Below are positions 26,262 through 39,377 of a DNA stretch of 64,000 nucleotides, in pieces; positions within the stretch are counted from its first letter, which is position 1, and each line of letters starts with the position of its first letter. The stretch spans positions 131,969 through 195,968 of the forward strand of contig JAXMHA010000005.1 of assembly GCA_046347015.1 (NCBI GenBank), written 5' to 3'. The translations under genes and the position numbers were made by a program. Source of the stretch: Dokdonella_A sp046347015 (GTDB taxonomy: Bacteria > Pseudomonadota > Gammaproteobacteria > Xanthomonadales > Rhodanobacteraceae). Under the pieces are notes generated by a model. It was not told where the DNA came from. It did not search any database and saw only the letters and a list, made by a program, of their open reading frames with translations.

Positions 26262-26636
26262 CTATCCTTTCGGGCGCTTGGCGCCGTATTTCGACCGGCT
26301 CTGCCGGCGCTTGGTTACACCGGCGGCATCGAGGCTGCCGCGAACGGTGTGGTAGCGCACACCCGGGAGATCCTTGACACGGCCGCCGCGGATCAGCACG
26401 ACGGAGTGCTCCTGCAGGTTGTGCCCCTCACCACCGATGTAACTGATGACCTCGAACCCGTTGGTGAGCCTCACCTTGGCAACCTTGCGGAGTGCCGAGT
26501 TGGGCTTCTTCGGCGTCGTCGTGTACACACGGGTGCAGACGCCGCGGCGTTGCGGACAATTCGCCAACGCCGGCGACGCGCTCTTGTACGTCTTCGCCGA
26601 ACGCGACTTGCGCACCAACTGGTTGATCGTGGCCAT
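26262..26636 (-). CDS. rpsL: 30S ribosomal protein S12
   Basis: Decoding-centre protein that controls accuracy, 124 residues. It begins MATINQLVRKSRSAKTYKSA and contains VYTTTPKKPNSALRKVAKVR and the LPGVRYHTVRGSLDAAGV loop. Lysines at the two classical streptomycin-resistance sites (in TPKKPNS and near KDLPGVRYH) are present, so the allele looks streptomycin sensitive. It is the first gene of the str operon; a terminator-like hairpin ends 15 bases upstream of the ATG. Confidence 0.98.
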   Translation of the reverse strand: MATINQLVRKSRSAKTYKSASPALANCPQRRGVCTRVYTTTPKKPNSALRKVAKVRLTNGFEVISYIGGEGHNLQEHSVVLIRGGRVKDLPGVRYHTVRGSLDAAGVTKRRQSRSKYGAKRPKG

Positions 26637-26650
26637 GCGAGCTTAATTCC

Positions 26651-26684
26651 GAAACAAAAAGCAGGCCGAAAAAACCCGGCCTGC
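26651..26684 (-). terminator. rpoBC terminator lying inside the str operon leader
   Basis: Read on the minus strand: GCAGGCCG, loop GGTTTTTT, CGGCCTGC, then TTTTTGTTT. The 8-bp GC-rich stem with a T-run is a textbook intrinsic terminator, 117 bases downstream of the rpoC stop. It also lies downstream of the str promoter, so every transcript from that promoter must pass through it before reaching rpsL. Confidence 0.85.
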
Positions 26685-26695
26685 CGAGACGTGAG

Positions 26696-26725
26696 AGTAT
26701 AACGACCCGCCCGGAACTCAGTCAA
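26696..26725 (-). promoter_or_regulatory. Promoter of the str operon
   Basis: On the minus strand TTGACT (plus 26720-26725), an 18-base spacer, and TATACT (plus 26696-26701), a good sigma-70 match. Transcription would start near 26690, about six bases before the terminator-like hairpin and 54 bases before the rpsL ATG. Confidence 0.65.
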
Positions 26726-26800
26726 GGCGGTGCGTCCGGCATCCTGCACTCGAACACGAGGCGCTCCCTGCGCCTCATTTCGATTCGTACCCGGCCCCGA

Positions 26801-31000
<4,200 letters not shown>

Positions 31001-31122
31001 TTCTTCACTCCGTTACGGAGAAATCCGCTTCGTCGAACTCGATAAGGCGGGGAACCGGGAGGCCGCGATGGCGCGTGTTTCCGTTCGCCGGTTCCCTGCT
31101 GGCGGTTACGAAGGTCCAAGCC

Positions 31123-34100
31123 TCACTTTTCCTCGAGCTCCATGTTGATCGCCAGCGAACGGATCTCCTTCACCAGGACATTGAAGGACTCCGGCATGCC
31201 GGCTGCCATTTCGTGGTCGCCGTCGACGATGTTCTTGTACATCTGGTTGCGGCCGGACACGTCGTCCGACTTGACCGTAAGCATTTCCTGCAACGTGTAC
31301 GCCGCGCCGTACGCTTCCAGCGCCCAGACTTCCATTTCGCCGAAACGCTGGCCGCCGAACTGGGCCTTGCCACCGAGCGGCTGTTGCGTGACCAGCGAGT
31401 AGGGACCGGTCGAGCGCGCATGCATCTTGTCGTCGACCAGGTGGTTCAGCTTCAGCATGTGCATGTAGCCGACCGTGATCGGCCGGTCGAACATGTCGCC
31501 GGTGCGTCCGTCGTACAGCGTCGTCTGACCCGACTCGGGCAGGCCGGCAAGCTTCAGCATCGCCTTGATTTCAGCCTCGTCCGCACCGTCGAACACGGGC
31601 GTCGCCATTGGCACGCCATTTTGCAGGTTGCGCGCCAACGCGATCAGCTCGCCGTCGGAAAGCGCCTTCAGGTTCACCCGGTTGGCCGCCGCATCGCGCG
31701 TGCCGTTGTAGACCTCATCGAGGAACTTGCGCAGGTCGGCGACTTTCTCGTTGGCCTCCAGCATTGCGCGGATCTTTTCGCCAATGCCTTTTGCGGCCCA
31801 ACCGAGGTGGGTTTCCAGGATCTGGCCGATGTTCATGCGCGACGGCACGCCGAGCGGATTGAGGACGATATCCACCGGCCGCCCGTTGGCATCGAAAGGC
31901 ATGTCCTCGACCGGCACAATCATCGACACGACGCCCTTGTTGCCGTGCCGACCGGCCATCTTGTCGCCCGGCTGGATGCGACGCTTGACGGCCAGGTAGA
32001 CCTTGACCATCTTCAGCACGCCGGGGGCAAGATCGTCACCCGCCGTGATCTTGGCCTGCTTGGCCTTGAAACGCTTGTCGAATTCCTCGCGGTGCGTCCG
32101 CGTTTGCTCCTGGGCGCTCTCCAGGAACTCCGCCGCGTCCTCGTCCTTCATGCGGATCGCGAACCACTCGTCCTTCTTGAGCCCGTCGAGGTACTCGTCC
32201 GTGATCTCCGCACCCTTCTTGAGCCCGGCCGGACCGCCACTGGCCACCTTGCCGCGCAATGCCGCGCGCAGGCGGGCATAAATCGCGCCTTCGAGGATGC
32301 GGTACTGGTCGTCGAAATCCTTCTTGACGCGCTTGATCTCCATTTCCTCGATCTGGCGCGCGCGCTTGTCCTTCTCGATACCGTCGCGCGTGAACACCGT
32401 CACGTCGATGACGACGCCGTCCATGCCGGGCGGTACGCGCAGGCTCGAGTCCTTCACGTCGGACGCCTTCTCGCCGAAGATCGCGCGCAGCAGCTTTTCT
32501 TCCGGCGTGAGCTGGCTTTCGCCCTTCGGCGTGACCTTGCCGACCAGGATGTCGCCCGCCTTGACCTCGGCGCCGATGTAGACGACACCGGACTCGTCGA
32601 GCCGCGCGAGCGCCTGCTCGCTGACGTTCGGGATGTCGGCGGTGATCTCCTCCGGACCGAGCTTGGTGTCGCGCGCCTGGATCGTCAGTTCCTCGATGTG
32701 GATCGTGGTGTAGCGATCCTCCTCGACGACGCGCTCGGACAGCAGGATCGAGTCCTCGAAGTTGTAGCCGTTCCACGGCATGAACGCGACCAGCATGTTC
32801 TGCCCGAGCGCGAGTTCGCCGAGATCGGTCGAAGATCCGTCGGCCAACACGTCACCACGCGCCACCTTGTCGCCGACGTTGACGAGCGGGCGCTGGTTGA
32901 GGTTCGTGTTCTGGTTCGAGCGTGTGTACTTCGTCAACGTGTAGATGTCGACGCCGGCATCGTTCTCGCCGATTTCCTTCTCGTCGACGCGCACCACGAT
33001 GCGACCGGCATCAATTTGGTCGATGACGCCGCCACGGGCCGCCGCAACGGTCACGCCCGAGTCCCGCGCTACCGCGCGTTCGATGCCGGTACCGACCAGC
33101 GGTGCTTCGGAGCGCAGCGTCGGCACCGCCTGGCGCTGCATGTTCGCGCCCATCAACGCGCGGTTCGCGTCGTCGTGCTCGAGGAACGGTACCAGCGCCG
33201 CCGCGACCGACACGGTCTGCATCGGCGAGACGTCCATGTACTGGACCTCCGCCGGCGCACGCAACTCCGACTCGCCACGGAACCGGCAGGACACGAAGTT
33301 CTCGCTGAACGACCCGTCGCCGTTGAGTGGCGAGTTGGCCTGCGCGATGACGAACTGCCCTTCTTCGATTGCCGACAGGTAATCGACCTTGTCCGTGACC
33401 TTGCCATTGACGACCTTGCGGTAGGGCGTCTCGAGGAATCCGTAGGCGTTGGTGCGGGCGTAGACGGCGAGAGAGTTGATGAGGCCGATGTTCGGCCCTT
33501 CCGGCGTCTCGATCGTGCACACGCGGCCGTAATGCGTCGGATGCACGTCGCGCACCTCGAACCCGGCGCGCTCGCGCGTCAAGCCGCCCGGGCCGAGCGC
33601 CGACACGCGGCGCTTGTGGGTGACTTCCGACAGTGGATTGTTCTGGTCCATGAACTGGCTGAGCTGCGAGGAGCCGAAGAACTCCTTGACGGCCGCCGCC
33701 ACGGGCTTGGCGTTGATCAGGTCCTGCGGGCCGAGGTTGTCGGACTCGGCCTGCGACAGGCGTTCACGCACGGCGCGCTCGACGCGCACCAGGCCGATCC
33801 GGAACACGTTCTCGGCCATCTCGCCGACCGACCGCACGCGCCGGTTGCCGAGATGATCGATGTCGTCGACCTGGCCGTGGCCGTTCTTGATGTCGATCAG
33901 CACCTTCAGGACATCGAGGATGTCGGAGCTGTCGCCGCATTCCTTGACCAGGGCCTTGGCGGCGTCGTCGTTGCGCTCGCCGAAGTACTTCCGGTCATAC
34001 AGGATGCCGGGCCCCGTATCGCTCGTGCGCCCGACGCGGCGATTGAACTTCATCCGGCCGACGCGATCGAGATCGTAGCGTTCGGGCGAGAAGAACAGGT

Positions 34101-35280
34101 TCTGAAACAGGTTTTGCGCGGCCTCCTTCGTCGGAGGCTCGCCCGGACGCATCATCCGGTAGATCTCGACCAGCGCGTCGAGCTGCGTGCGCGTCGGATC
34201 GGTTCGCAACGTCTGCGACACGTACGGTCCGCGGTCGAGGTCGTTGACCCACAGCGTCGCGATCTTCGCGATGCCCGCCTTGCGGAACTTCTCGATGTGT
34301 TCCGCACCGATCTCGTCGTTGGCCGACGCGAGCACTTCGCCCGTCTTGCCGTCGACGACATCGGTCGCGAGGATGCGGCCGAACAGGTAGTCATCCGGCA
34401 CCTCGAGCGACTTGACCTTGGCGTCCTGGAGCTGGCGGACGTGGCGCGCCGTGATGCGCTTGCCCGCTTCGACGATGACCTTGCTGCCGGCGCGCAGGTC
34501 GAAATTGAGCGTCTCTCCACGCAGCCGCTCGGCGACGAGGTCGAGCGTCGCGCCATCCTTCTTGCCAAGGTGGAACATGTTCTTCTCGAAGAAGATGTCG
34601 AGCATCTCCTCGTTCGAATAGCCGAGAGCGCGCAGCAGGATCGTCACCGGCAGCTTGCGGCGGCGGTCGATGCGGGTGAACAGCGCGTCCTTCGGGTCGA
34701 ACTCGAAATCGAGCCACGAGCCGCGGTAGGGGATCACCCGCGCCGAATACAGCAGCTTGCCGGAGGAATGGGTCTTGCCACGGTCGTGGTCGAAGAACAC
34801 GCCGGGTGACCGGTGCAACTGCGACACGACGACCCGCTCGGTCCCGTTGACGATGAAGGTGCCGTTGTCGGTCATGAGCGGGAGTTCGCCCATGTAGACT
34901 TCCTGCTCCTTGACGAGCTTGACGGCCTTGTTCGACGACTCGCGATCGAAGATCACGAGCCGCACCGTGACGCGCAGGGGCGCCCCATAGCTCATGCCGC
35001 GCGAACGGCACTCGCGCTCGTCGAACGGAGGCTCGCCGAGACGGTAGCTGACGTACTCGAGCACGGCGCTTCCCGAGTAGCTCGAGATCGGGAACACCGA
35101 CTTCAGCGCAGCGTGCAGGCCCTTGTCCGCACGCTTCTCCGGGGCGACGTCCGCCTGCAGGAATTCACGATAGGAGTCGACCTGGATCGCAAGCAGGAAC
35201 GGGACGTCCAGCACCGGGGGACGCTTGCCGAAGTTCTTGCGGATGCGCTTCTTTTCAGTGAAGGAGTAGTTGTGGGACAT
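31123..35280 (-). CDS. rpoB: RNA polymerase beta subunit
   Basis: Catalytic subunit of RNA polymerase, 1385 residues, a length typical of Xanthomonadales. The rifampicin-binding region reads SSQLSQFMDQNNPLSEVTHK then RRVSALGPGG, so the usual resistance sites look wild type. Other landmarks are GRVCTIETPEGPNIGLINSL, KMAGRHGNKGVVS and the C-terminal GGQRFGEMEVWALEAYGAAY. The ATG at 35278-35280 gives the family N-terminus MSHNYSFTEKKRIRKNFG; an open frame extends 54 codons upstream into the structured spacer and is not conserved. Confidence 0.99.
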   Translation of the reverse strand: MSHNYSFTEKKRIRKNFGKRPPVLDVPFLLAIQVDSYREFLQADVAPEKRADKGLHAALKSVFPISSYSGSAVLEYVSYRLGEPPFDERECRSRGMSYGAPLRVTVRLVIFDRESSNKAVKLVKEQEVYMGELPLMTDNGTFIVNGTERVVVSQLHRSPGVFFDHDRGKTHSSGKLLYSARVIPYRGSWLDFEFDPKDALFTRIDRRRKLPVTILLRALGYSNEEMLDIFFEKNMFHLGKKDGATLDLVAERLRGETLNFDLRAGSKVIVEAGKRITARHVRQLQDAKVKSLEVPDDYLFGRILATDVVDGKTGEVLASANDEIGAEHIEKFRKAGIAKIATLWVNDLDRGPYVSQTLRTDPTRTQLDALVEIYRMMRPGEPPTKEAAQNLFQNLFFSPERYDLDRVGRMKFNRRVGRTSDTGPGILYDRKYFGERNDDAAKALVKECGDSSDILDVLKVLIDIKNGHGQVDDIDHLGNRRVRSVGEMAENVFRIGLVRVERAVRERLSQAESDNLGPQDLINAKPVAAAVKEFFGSSQLSQFMDQNNPLSEVTHKRRVSALGPGGLTRERAGFEVRDVHPTHYGRVCTIETPEGPNIGLINSLAVYARTNAYGFLETPYRKVVNGKVTDKVDYLSAIEEGQFVIAQANSPLNGDGSFSENFVSCRFRGESELRAPAEVQYMDVSPMQTVSVAAALVPFLEHDDANRALMGANMQRQAVPTLRSEAPLVGTGIERAVARDSGVTVAAARGGVIDQIDAGRIVVRVDEKEIGENDAGVDIYTLTKYTRSNQNTNLNQRPLVNVGDKVARGDVLADGSSTDLGELALGQNMLVAFMPWNGYNFEDSILLSERVVEEDRYTTIHIEELTIQARDTKLGPEEITADIPNVSEQALARLDESGVVYIGAEVKAGDILVGKVTPKGESQLTPEEKLLRAIFGEKASDVKDSSLRVPPGMDGVVIDVTVFTRDGIEKDKRARQIEEMEIKRVKKDFDDQYRILEGAIYARLRAALRGKVASGGPAGLKKGAEITDEYLDGLKKDEWFAIRMKDEDAAEFLESAQEQTRTHREEFDKRFKAKQAKITAGDDLAPGVLKMVKVYLAVKRRIQPGDKMAGRHGNKGVVSMIVPVEDMPFDANGRPVDIVLNPLGVPSRMNIGQILETHLGWAAKGIGEKIRAMLEANEKVADLRKFLDEVYNGTRDAAANRVNLKALSDGELIALARNLQNGVPMATPVFDGADEAEIKAMLKLAGLPESGQTTLYDGRTGDMFDRPITVGYMHMLKLNHLVDDKMHARSTGPYSLVTQQPLGGKAQFGGQRFGEMEVWALEAYGAAYTLQEMLTVKSDDVSGRNQMYKNIVDGDHEMAAGMPESFNVLVKEIRSLAINMELEEK

Positions 35281-35582
35281 GCAGGGCACACCTCGTACAG
35301 CTTGCGACGGCGGCACGTCGCTGGGGGAAACCGGCGTGAAACGCGGGTATCGGAAACCGGCGCAACCCCGTGAAATGGGGTCGGCAACCACGATTTCCCA
35401 TGCCCGTTGTCCGTAACGCTGCAACGGGCAAAGCCCGGGCACTTGCGCACCCAGGCTTTGCTGTCGTCATTCCGGCCGAAGCCGGGATCCAGAAGGTTCC
35501 TTGCTCGTCTTCAGAGCCTCACGAATCCTGGATCCGGCGTTCGCGCACGTCCCTGTCCCGACCGGCATGACGACGACTGTCG
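35281..35582 (-). promoter_or_regulatory. Structured rplL-rpoB spacer
   Basis: A 302-base non-coding spacer. From the rplL side it holds a REP-like element (35463-35577), a long hairpin GCAAAGCC...GGCTTTGC (35428-35435 with 35454-35461), a second hairpin GCCCGTTG...CAACGGGC (35402-35409 with 35422-35429) that overlaps the first by two bases, and ACCCC...GGGGT (35365-35381). No T-run follows any of them on the minus strand. In E. coli this spacer carries a partial terminator and an RNase III site; a similar role is inferred. Confidence 0.5.
35463..35577. repeat. REP-like palindromic intergenic element
   Basis: GTCGTCAT at 35463-35470 with CCGG close behind is mirrored by CCGG and ATGACGAC near 35562-35577. 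Inside, GCCGGGATCCAG (35481-35492) is mirrored by CTGGATCCGGC (35528-35538). The sequence resembles the dispersed GTCATTCCGGC...GGATCCAG palindromes seen between genes in many proteobacteria. I see no second copy in this window. Confidence 0.55.
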
Positions 35583-35966
35583 TCACTTGACCTCGACGGT
35601 CGCACCCGCGGCTTCGAGATCCTTCTTGAACTTCGCCGCGTCGTCCTTGCTGACGCCTTCCTTGATGGTGGCGGGGGCGGATTCGACGAGATCCTTGGCT
35701 TCCTTGAGGCCGAGTCCGGTGATCGCGCGGACCACCTTGATCACCTCGACCTTCTTCTCGCCGGTCGCCTTCAGGGCGACCGTGAACTCGGTCTGCTCCT
35801 CGGCCGGCGCGGCAGCGCCACCGCCAGCGGCGGGCGCCGCGGCGACCGCGATCGGCGCGGCTGCGGACACGCCGAACTTCTCTTCCATGGCCTTGACCAG
35901 CTCCATCACTTCGACGAGGGATTTCGCCGAGATCGCGTCGATGATTTGTTCATTGCTGAGAGACAT
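35583..35966 (-). CDS. rplL: 50S ribosomal protein L7/L12
   Basis: Stalk protein that recruits translational GTPases, 127 residues. The N-terminal dimerisation helix region IIDAISAKSLVEVMELVKAM, an Ala/Gly-rich hinge, and the C-terminal domain with KVEVIKVVRAITGLGLKEAK are all normal. The ATG at 35964-35966 fixes the N-terminus MSLSNEQIID. It lies 64 bases downstream of rplJ. Confidence 0.98.
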   Translation of the reverse strand: MSLSNEQIIDAISAKSLVEVMELVKAMEEKFGVSAAAPIAVAAAPAAGGGAAAPAEEQTEFTVALKATGEKKVEVIKVVRAITGLGLKEAKDLVESAPATIKEGVSKDDAAKFKKDLEAAGATVEVK

Positions 35967-36030
35967 TGGGTTGCTCCTGAAACGGCAGTTGGGGTGTCTG
36001 TGGATTGGATGAAGTCGATGGGGTACGGAG

Positions 36031-36555
36031 TCAGGCAGCCTTCTGCTGCCCGACGGCCTGCATCGCGCGCGCAAGCTGGGCAGCGGGCTCGGAGAGCACG
36101 CGGACCAGCATCGTCGCCGGCTGCACCAGGACACTGAGCAGCATCGACAGCGCCTGCTCGCGCGTCGGCAACGACGCCAGTACGTCGACATGCGACGCCG
36201 GGTACGCCTTGCCGCCAATCGCGACCAGCTTCGGCTTCAGTTCGGCGTTGGACTTCGCGAAGTCCTTCACCAGACGTCCGGCCGCGCCGGGATCCTCCGT
36301 CGAAAACGCATACAGCAGCGGGCCGGTCAGGGCGCCCTTCACGCACTCGAACCCGGTACCGTCCACCGCGCGGGACACCAGGGTGTTCTTCGCCACCTTG
36401 AGGTAAACCCCGCCCTGGCGAGCCTTGCCGCGCAGTTCGGTGAATTGCTGGACCGTCATGCCGGCATATTCGGCAGCGACGAGCGAGTGCGCGCCGGCGG
36501 CCACTCGGGCCAGTTCCGCCACCATCTCCTTCTTTTGCGCCAGATTGAGCGCCAT
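36031..36555 (-). CDS. rplJ: 50S ribosomal protein L10
   Basis: Stalk base protein; in E. coli the L10-L12 complex represses translation of its own leader. The 174-residue protein starts MALNLAQKKEMVAELARVAA with ARQGGVYLKVAKNTLVSRAV and a C-terminal helix that binds L12 dimers. The ATG at 36553-36555 is chosen from the conserved N-terminus. A 334-base leader precedes it. Confidence 0.97.
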   Translation of the reverse strand: MALNLAQKKEMVAELARVAAGAHSLVAAEYAGMTVQQFTELRGKARQGGVYLKVAKNTLVSRAVDGTGFECVKGALTGPLLYAFSTEDPGAAGRLVKDFAKSNAELKPKLVAIGGKAYPASHVDVLASLPTREQALSMLLSVLVQPATMLVRVLSEPAAQLARAMQAVGQQKAA

Positions 36556-36889
36556 GACCTGCTCCCGACCGGTGCCGATGCGCTCCTGCGCACCACTCCG
36601 GGTAACGATTCCGGCCAGCGCTTCCGTCGCCAGCCGCGGCATCTCTCGATGCCAGCCTGGTTGCCGTCCAGGAGACCTGTGCGGGCAACACCATCTGCGC
36701 AGGCTGTTGGTTTGAGATCGGCACGTCCGGAATGAGTCGAGCGAGGACCACCCGGCCCTCGCTTCATCGTTCCCGACATCCGACCGCCTGCGGTCTATGA
36801 CGGCATCACCTCGCGGTGAATGCCTTCAAGATTCGATCCGCCGCGCCTCGAACCGCGGCACCATTGCGTGCAAATTCGAGCCGGATCGT
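36556..36889 (-). promoter_or_regulatory. Long rplA-rplJ intergenic leader
   Basis: A 334-base gap with no gene, where the L10 operon leader is expected. I see a hairpin pairing GGCATCACC (36802-36810) with GGTGAATGCC (36815-36824, one bulge) and a nearby GACCGC/GGTC stem, but no convincing -35/-10 pair. Autoregulation by L10 is known for E. coli and inferred here only from the long spacer. Confidence 0.4.
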
Positions 36890-37588
36890 TCAGCCGGCGA
36901 TCGTGGAGGGATCCACGTTGACGCCGACTCCCATCGTGCTCGACAGCGAAATCTTCTGTACGAACTGACCCTTTGCCGTCGCCGGCTTGGCCTTCGAAAG
37001 ATCGGCGAGCAACGCCGCAAGGTTGCCCTTCAACGCAGCGACTTCGAAGTCGGCCTTGCCGATCGAACAATGGACGATGCCCGCCTTGTCGTTGCGGAAC
37101 TTGACCTGCCCCGCCTTGGCGTTCTTCACCGCGGTGACGACATCGGGCGACACCGAACCGTCCTTCGGGTTCGGCATCAGGCCGCGCGGACCGAGCAGCT
37201 GGCCGAGCTTGCCGACCACGCGCATCGCATCCGGCGAAGCAATGACACGGCCGAACGCGAGGTCACCACCCTGCATGCGCTCGGCGAGATCCTCCATTCC
37301 GACCACGTCCGCGCCGGCTGCCTTGGCTGCCTCGGCCTTTTCACCCGGCGGGCAGAACACGGCGACGCGCACCGTCTTGCCGGTGCCATGCGGCATCATC
37401 ACCGATCCGCGAACGCCCTGGTCGGACTTCTTCGCGTCGATCCCGAGCCGTACCGCGACGTCCACCGATTCGTTGAACTTCGCCTTTGCACCGGCCTTGA
37501 CCAACTGCAGCGCGTCGTCGACTGCATAGGCCTTGCCCGGAACGACGTTTCCACGCAGGGTGCGATAGCGCTTTCCTGGTTTCGTCAT
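36890..37588 (-). CDS. rplA: 50S ribosomal protein L1
   Basis: Stalk protein at the E site; in E. coli it represses rplK-rplA translation. The 232-residue protein has SVMMPHGTGKTVRVAVFC, GRVIASPDAMRVVGKLGQLL then GPRGLMPNPKDGSVSPDV, the family signature, and ends SSTMGVGVNVDPSTIAG. The ATG at 37586-37588 is two bases after the rplK stop, so the genes are coupled. Confidence 0.98.
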   Translation of the reverse strand: MTKPGKRYRTLRGNVVPGKAYAVDDALQLVKAGAKAKFNESVDVAVRLGIDAKKSDQGVRGSVMMPHGTGKTVRVAVFCPPGEKAEAAKAAGADVVGMEDLAERMQGGDLAFGRVIASPDAMRVVGKLGQLLGPRGLMPNPKDGSVSPDVVTAVKNAKAGQVKFRNDKAGIVHCSIGKADFEVAALKGNLAALLADLSKAKPATAKGQFVQKISLSSTMGVGVNVDPSTIAG

Positions 37589-37590
37589 GG

Positions 37591-38019
37591 TCAACCCTCC
37601 ACCACGAGGCCCATGCTGCGGGCGCTGCCGGCAATGGTGCGGACGCCCGCGTCGAGATCGGCCGCGGTCAGGTCCGGCGCCTTCGTCTTGGCAATCTCCT
37701 CGAGTTGCTTGCGCGTGACCTTGCCGACCTTCTCGCTGTTCGGACGGCCCGAGCCGGACTCGATGCCGGCGGCCTTCTTCAGCAGCACCGTCGCGGGCGG
37801 CGTCTTGGTGATGAACGAAAAGCTGCGGTCCGAGTAAACGGTGATGACGGTCGGAATCGGCAACCCGGGCTCGAGCTTCTGCGTCGCGGCGTTGAACGCC
37901 TTGCAGAACTCCATGATGTTGAGGCCGCGCTGACCGAGCGCCGGACCCACGGGCGGCGATGGATTGGCCTGCCCTGCCTTGACCTGCAACTTGATGTAAC
38001 CGGTAACCTTCTTCGCCAT
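37591..38019 (-). CDS. rplK: 50S ribosomal protein L11
   Basis: Protein of the GTPase-associated centre, required for RelA activation in E. coli. The 142-residue protein has GQANPSPPVGPALGQRGLNI and MEFCKAFNAATQ, SFSFITKTPPATVLLKKAAG and the C-terminal rRNA-binding domain ending AGSARSMGLVVEG. It lies 142 bases downstream of nusG; that gap contains the short direct repeat GACCGCTCA twice (near 38131 and 38156). Confidence 0.98.
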   Translation of the reverse strand: MAKKVTGYIKLQVKAGQANPSPPVGPALGQRGLNIMEFCKAFNAATQKLEPGLPIPTVITVYSDRSFSFITKTPPATVLLKKAAGIESGSGRPNSEKVGKVTRKQLEEIAKTKAPDLTAADLDAGVRTIAGSARSMGLVVEG

Positions 38020-38161
38020 TGCTGCTCTCCTGGAGTGTGAGCGTCTGCACGTCTTCGAGGGACTGCGGGACTCCTCCGACTTATGTGATCATGTGGGCGA
38101 TGAGCGGTGAGCTGGAAAGCGCGTGCATTGCTTCAATCGCTGACCGCTCACTGTTGACCGC

Positions 38162-38722
38162 TCACGCCTTCTCCACCTGTCCAAACTCCAGCTCAACCGG
38201 CGTGGAACGGCCGAATATCAACACCGCCACGCGCAGCCGGCTCTTCTCGTAGTTCACTTCCTCGACGACGCCGTTGAAGTCGTTGAACGGCCCGTCGGTG
38301 ACACGCACCATCTCGCCTGGCTCGTACAGGACCTTTGGTTTCGGCTTCTCGACGCCTTCCTGTACCCGCTGCAGGATCTGGTTCGCTTCGTCGTCGGAGA
38401 TCGGCAGGGGTCGATCGGCGGTACCACCGATGAAACCCATCACCTTCGGCGTTTCCCGGACCAGGTGCCAGGACTCGTCGTCGATCTTGCGCGCCTTGCC
38501 GTCATCCTGCGTCTCGATCTGGACCAGCACGTAGCCGGGGAAGAACTTTCGTTCGCTGCGGCGCTTCTTGCCGCCGCGCATCTCGATGACTTCTTCCGTA
38601 GGCACCAGCACGTCGCCGAACTTCGACTGCATTCCGGCGCGCGCGATCCGCTCCCGCAGCGAAAGCGCGACCTGGCGCTCGAAGCCGGAATACGCGTGGA
38701 CGACATACCAGTGCTTGGTCAT
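38162..38722 (-). CDS. nusG: Transcription antitermination factor NusG
   Basis: RNA polymerase elongation factor that couples to S10 or Rho. The 186-residue protein has the NGN domain WYVVHAYSGFERQVALSLRE, VPTEEVIEMRGGKKRRSERK then FFPGYVLVQ, a linker, and the C-terminal KOW domain VRVTDGPFNDFNGVVEEVNY. It follows secE after eight bases, the standard secE-nusG pair. Confidence 0.98.
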   Translation of the reverse strand: MTKHWYVVHAYSGFERQVALSLRERIARAGMQSKFGDVLVPTEEVIEMRGGKKRRSERKFFPGYVLVQIETQDDGKARKIDDESWHLVRETPKVMGFIGGTADRPLPISDDEANQILQRVQEGVEKPKPKVLYEPGEMVRVTDGPFNDFNGVVEEVNYEKSRLRVAVLIFGRSTPVELEFGQVEKA

Positions 38723-38730
38723 TCCGAATC

Positions 38731-39126
38731 TCAGTGCGACAGTTTGAGCAGGGTGTCGAACACCACCCACTTCAGGATCAGGTCGATCAGTCCGAGCAGC
38801 AGGCTCAGCACGATCGTGATGGCGATGATGACCAGCGTCGTGCGAACCGTCTCGTCGCGTGTCGGCCACACGACCTTGCGCAGTTCGAACTGCGATTCCA
38901 CGAGGTACTCCCGTACCCCGCGGCCAAACCGGGTGAACGCACCGATTGCGATCGCGATGACGATCGCGCCGACCAACAGGCCGGCCCGCGCGAGCCCGGG
39001 CCACTGCCCAAACCAGTAGTAGCCGACGATGCCGGCGACGATGAACAACACGGCCAGCACGAGCTGCGCGTTGTCGAGCGTACGCGAGCGCTCGCTGGAT
39101 TCGATCTTGGCGTTCATTGCATTCAT
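38731..39126 (-). CDS. secE: Preprotein translocase subunit SecE
   Basis: Essential clamp subunit of the SecYEG channel. The 131-residue protein is the three-membrane-segment proteobacterial form: two N-terminal segments, then the conserved amphipathic FELRKVVWPTRDETVRTTLV and a final membrane helix. The ATG at 39126 is used; an ATG three codons later is equally possible and neither has a clear ribosome-binding site. It lies downstream of tRNA-Trp, as in E. coli. Confidence 0.94.
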   Translation of the reverse strand: MNAMNAKIESSERSRTLDNAQLVLAVLFIVAGIVGYYWFGQWPGLARAGLLVGAIVIAIAIGAFTRFGRGVREYLVESQFELRKVVWPTRDETVRTTLVIIAITIVLSLLLGLIDLILKWVVFDTLLKLSH

Positions 39127-39213
39127 CGGATATGCGATCGGACTCGGATAGCGATGGTCTTCAGTGGTGTCCTTGCAGCAGGCGCGCCTGCGTCAACGTG
39201 CCCAAGCATGGGC

Positions 39214-39289
39214 TGGCAGGCCAGGAGGGTCTCGAACCCCCAACCTTCGGTTTTGGAGACCGACGCTCTGCCAATTGAGCTACTGGCCT
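39214..39289 (-). tRNA. tRNA-Trp (CCA)
   Basis: A 76-nt cloverleaf with encoded CCA: acceptor AGGCCAG/CTGGCCT, anticodon loop CTCCAAA giving anticodon CCA, and T-loop TTCGAGA. It lies between tuf copy 2 and secE, a conserved proteobacterial arrangement. Confidence 0.95.
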
Positions 39290-39377
39290 TTGTCGTGTTG
39301 GCGAGCAGGAAGGAGGGAGGCGCATCATCAGGAACGTTGCAACTCGTGCTGCTTCGCGCCACTCCTCCCGCTTCCCT

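Noticed and set aside
31075..34809. Very long open frame (1244 codons) on the plus strand opposite rpoB
   Set aside because: High G+C and codon bias make antisense frames open; its translation is low-complexity (Arg, His, Asp, Leu) with no recognisable domain, while rpoB on the other strand is certain.
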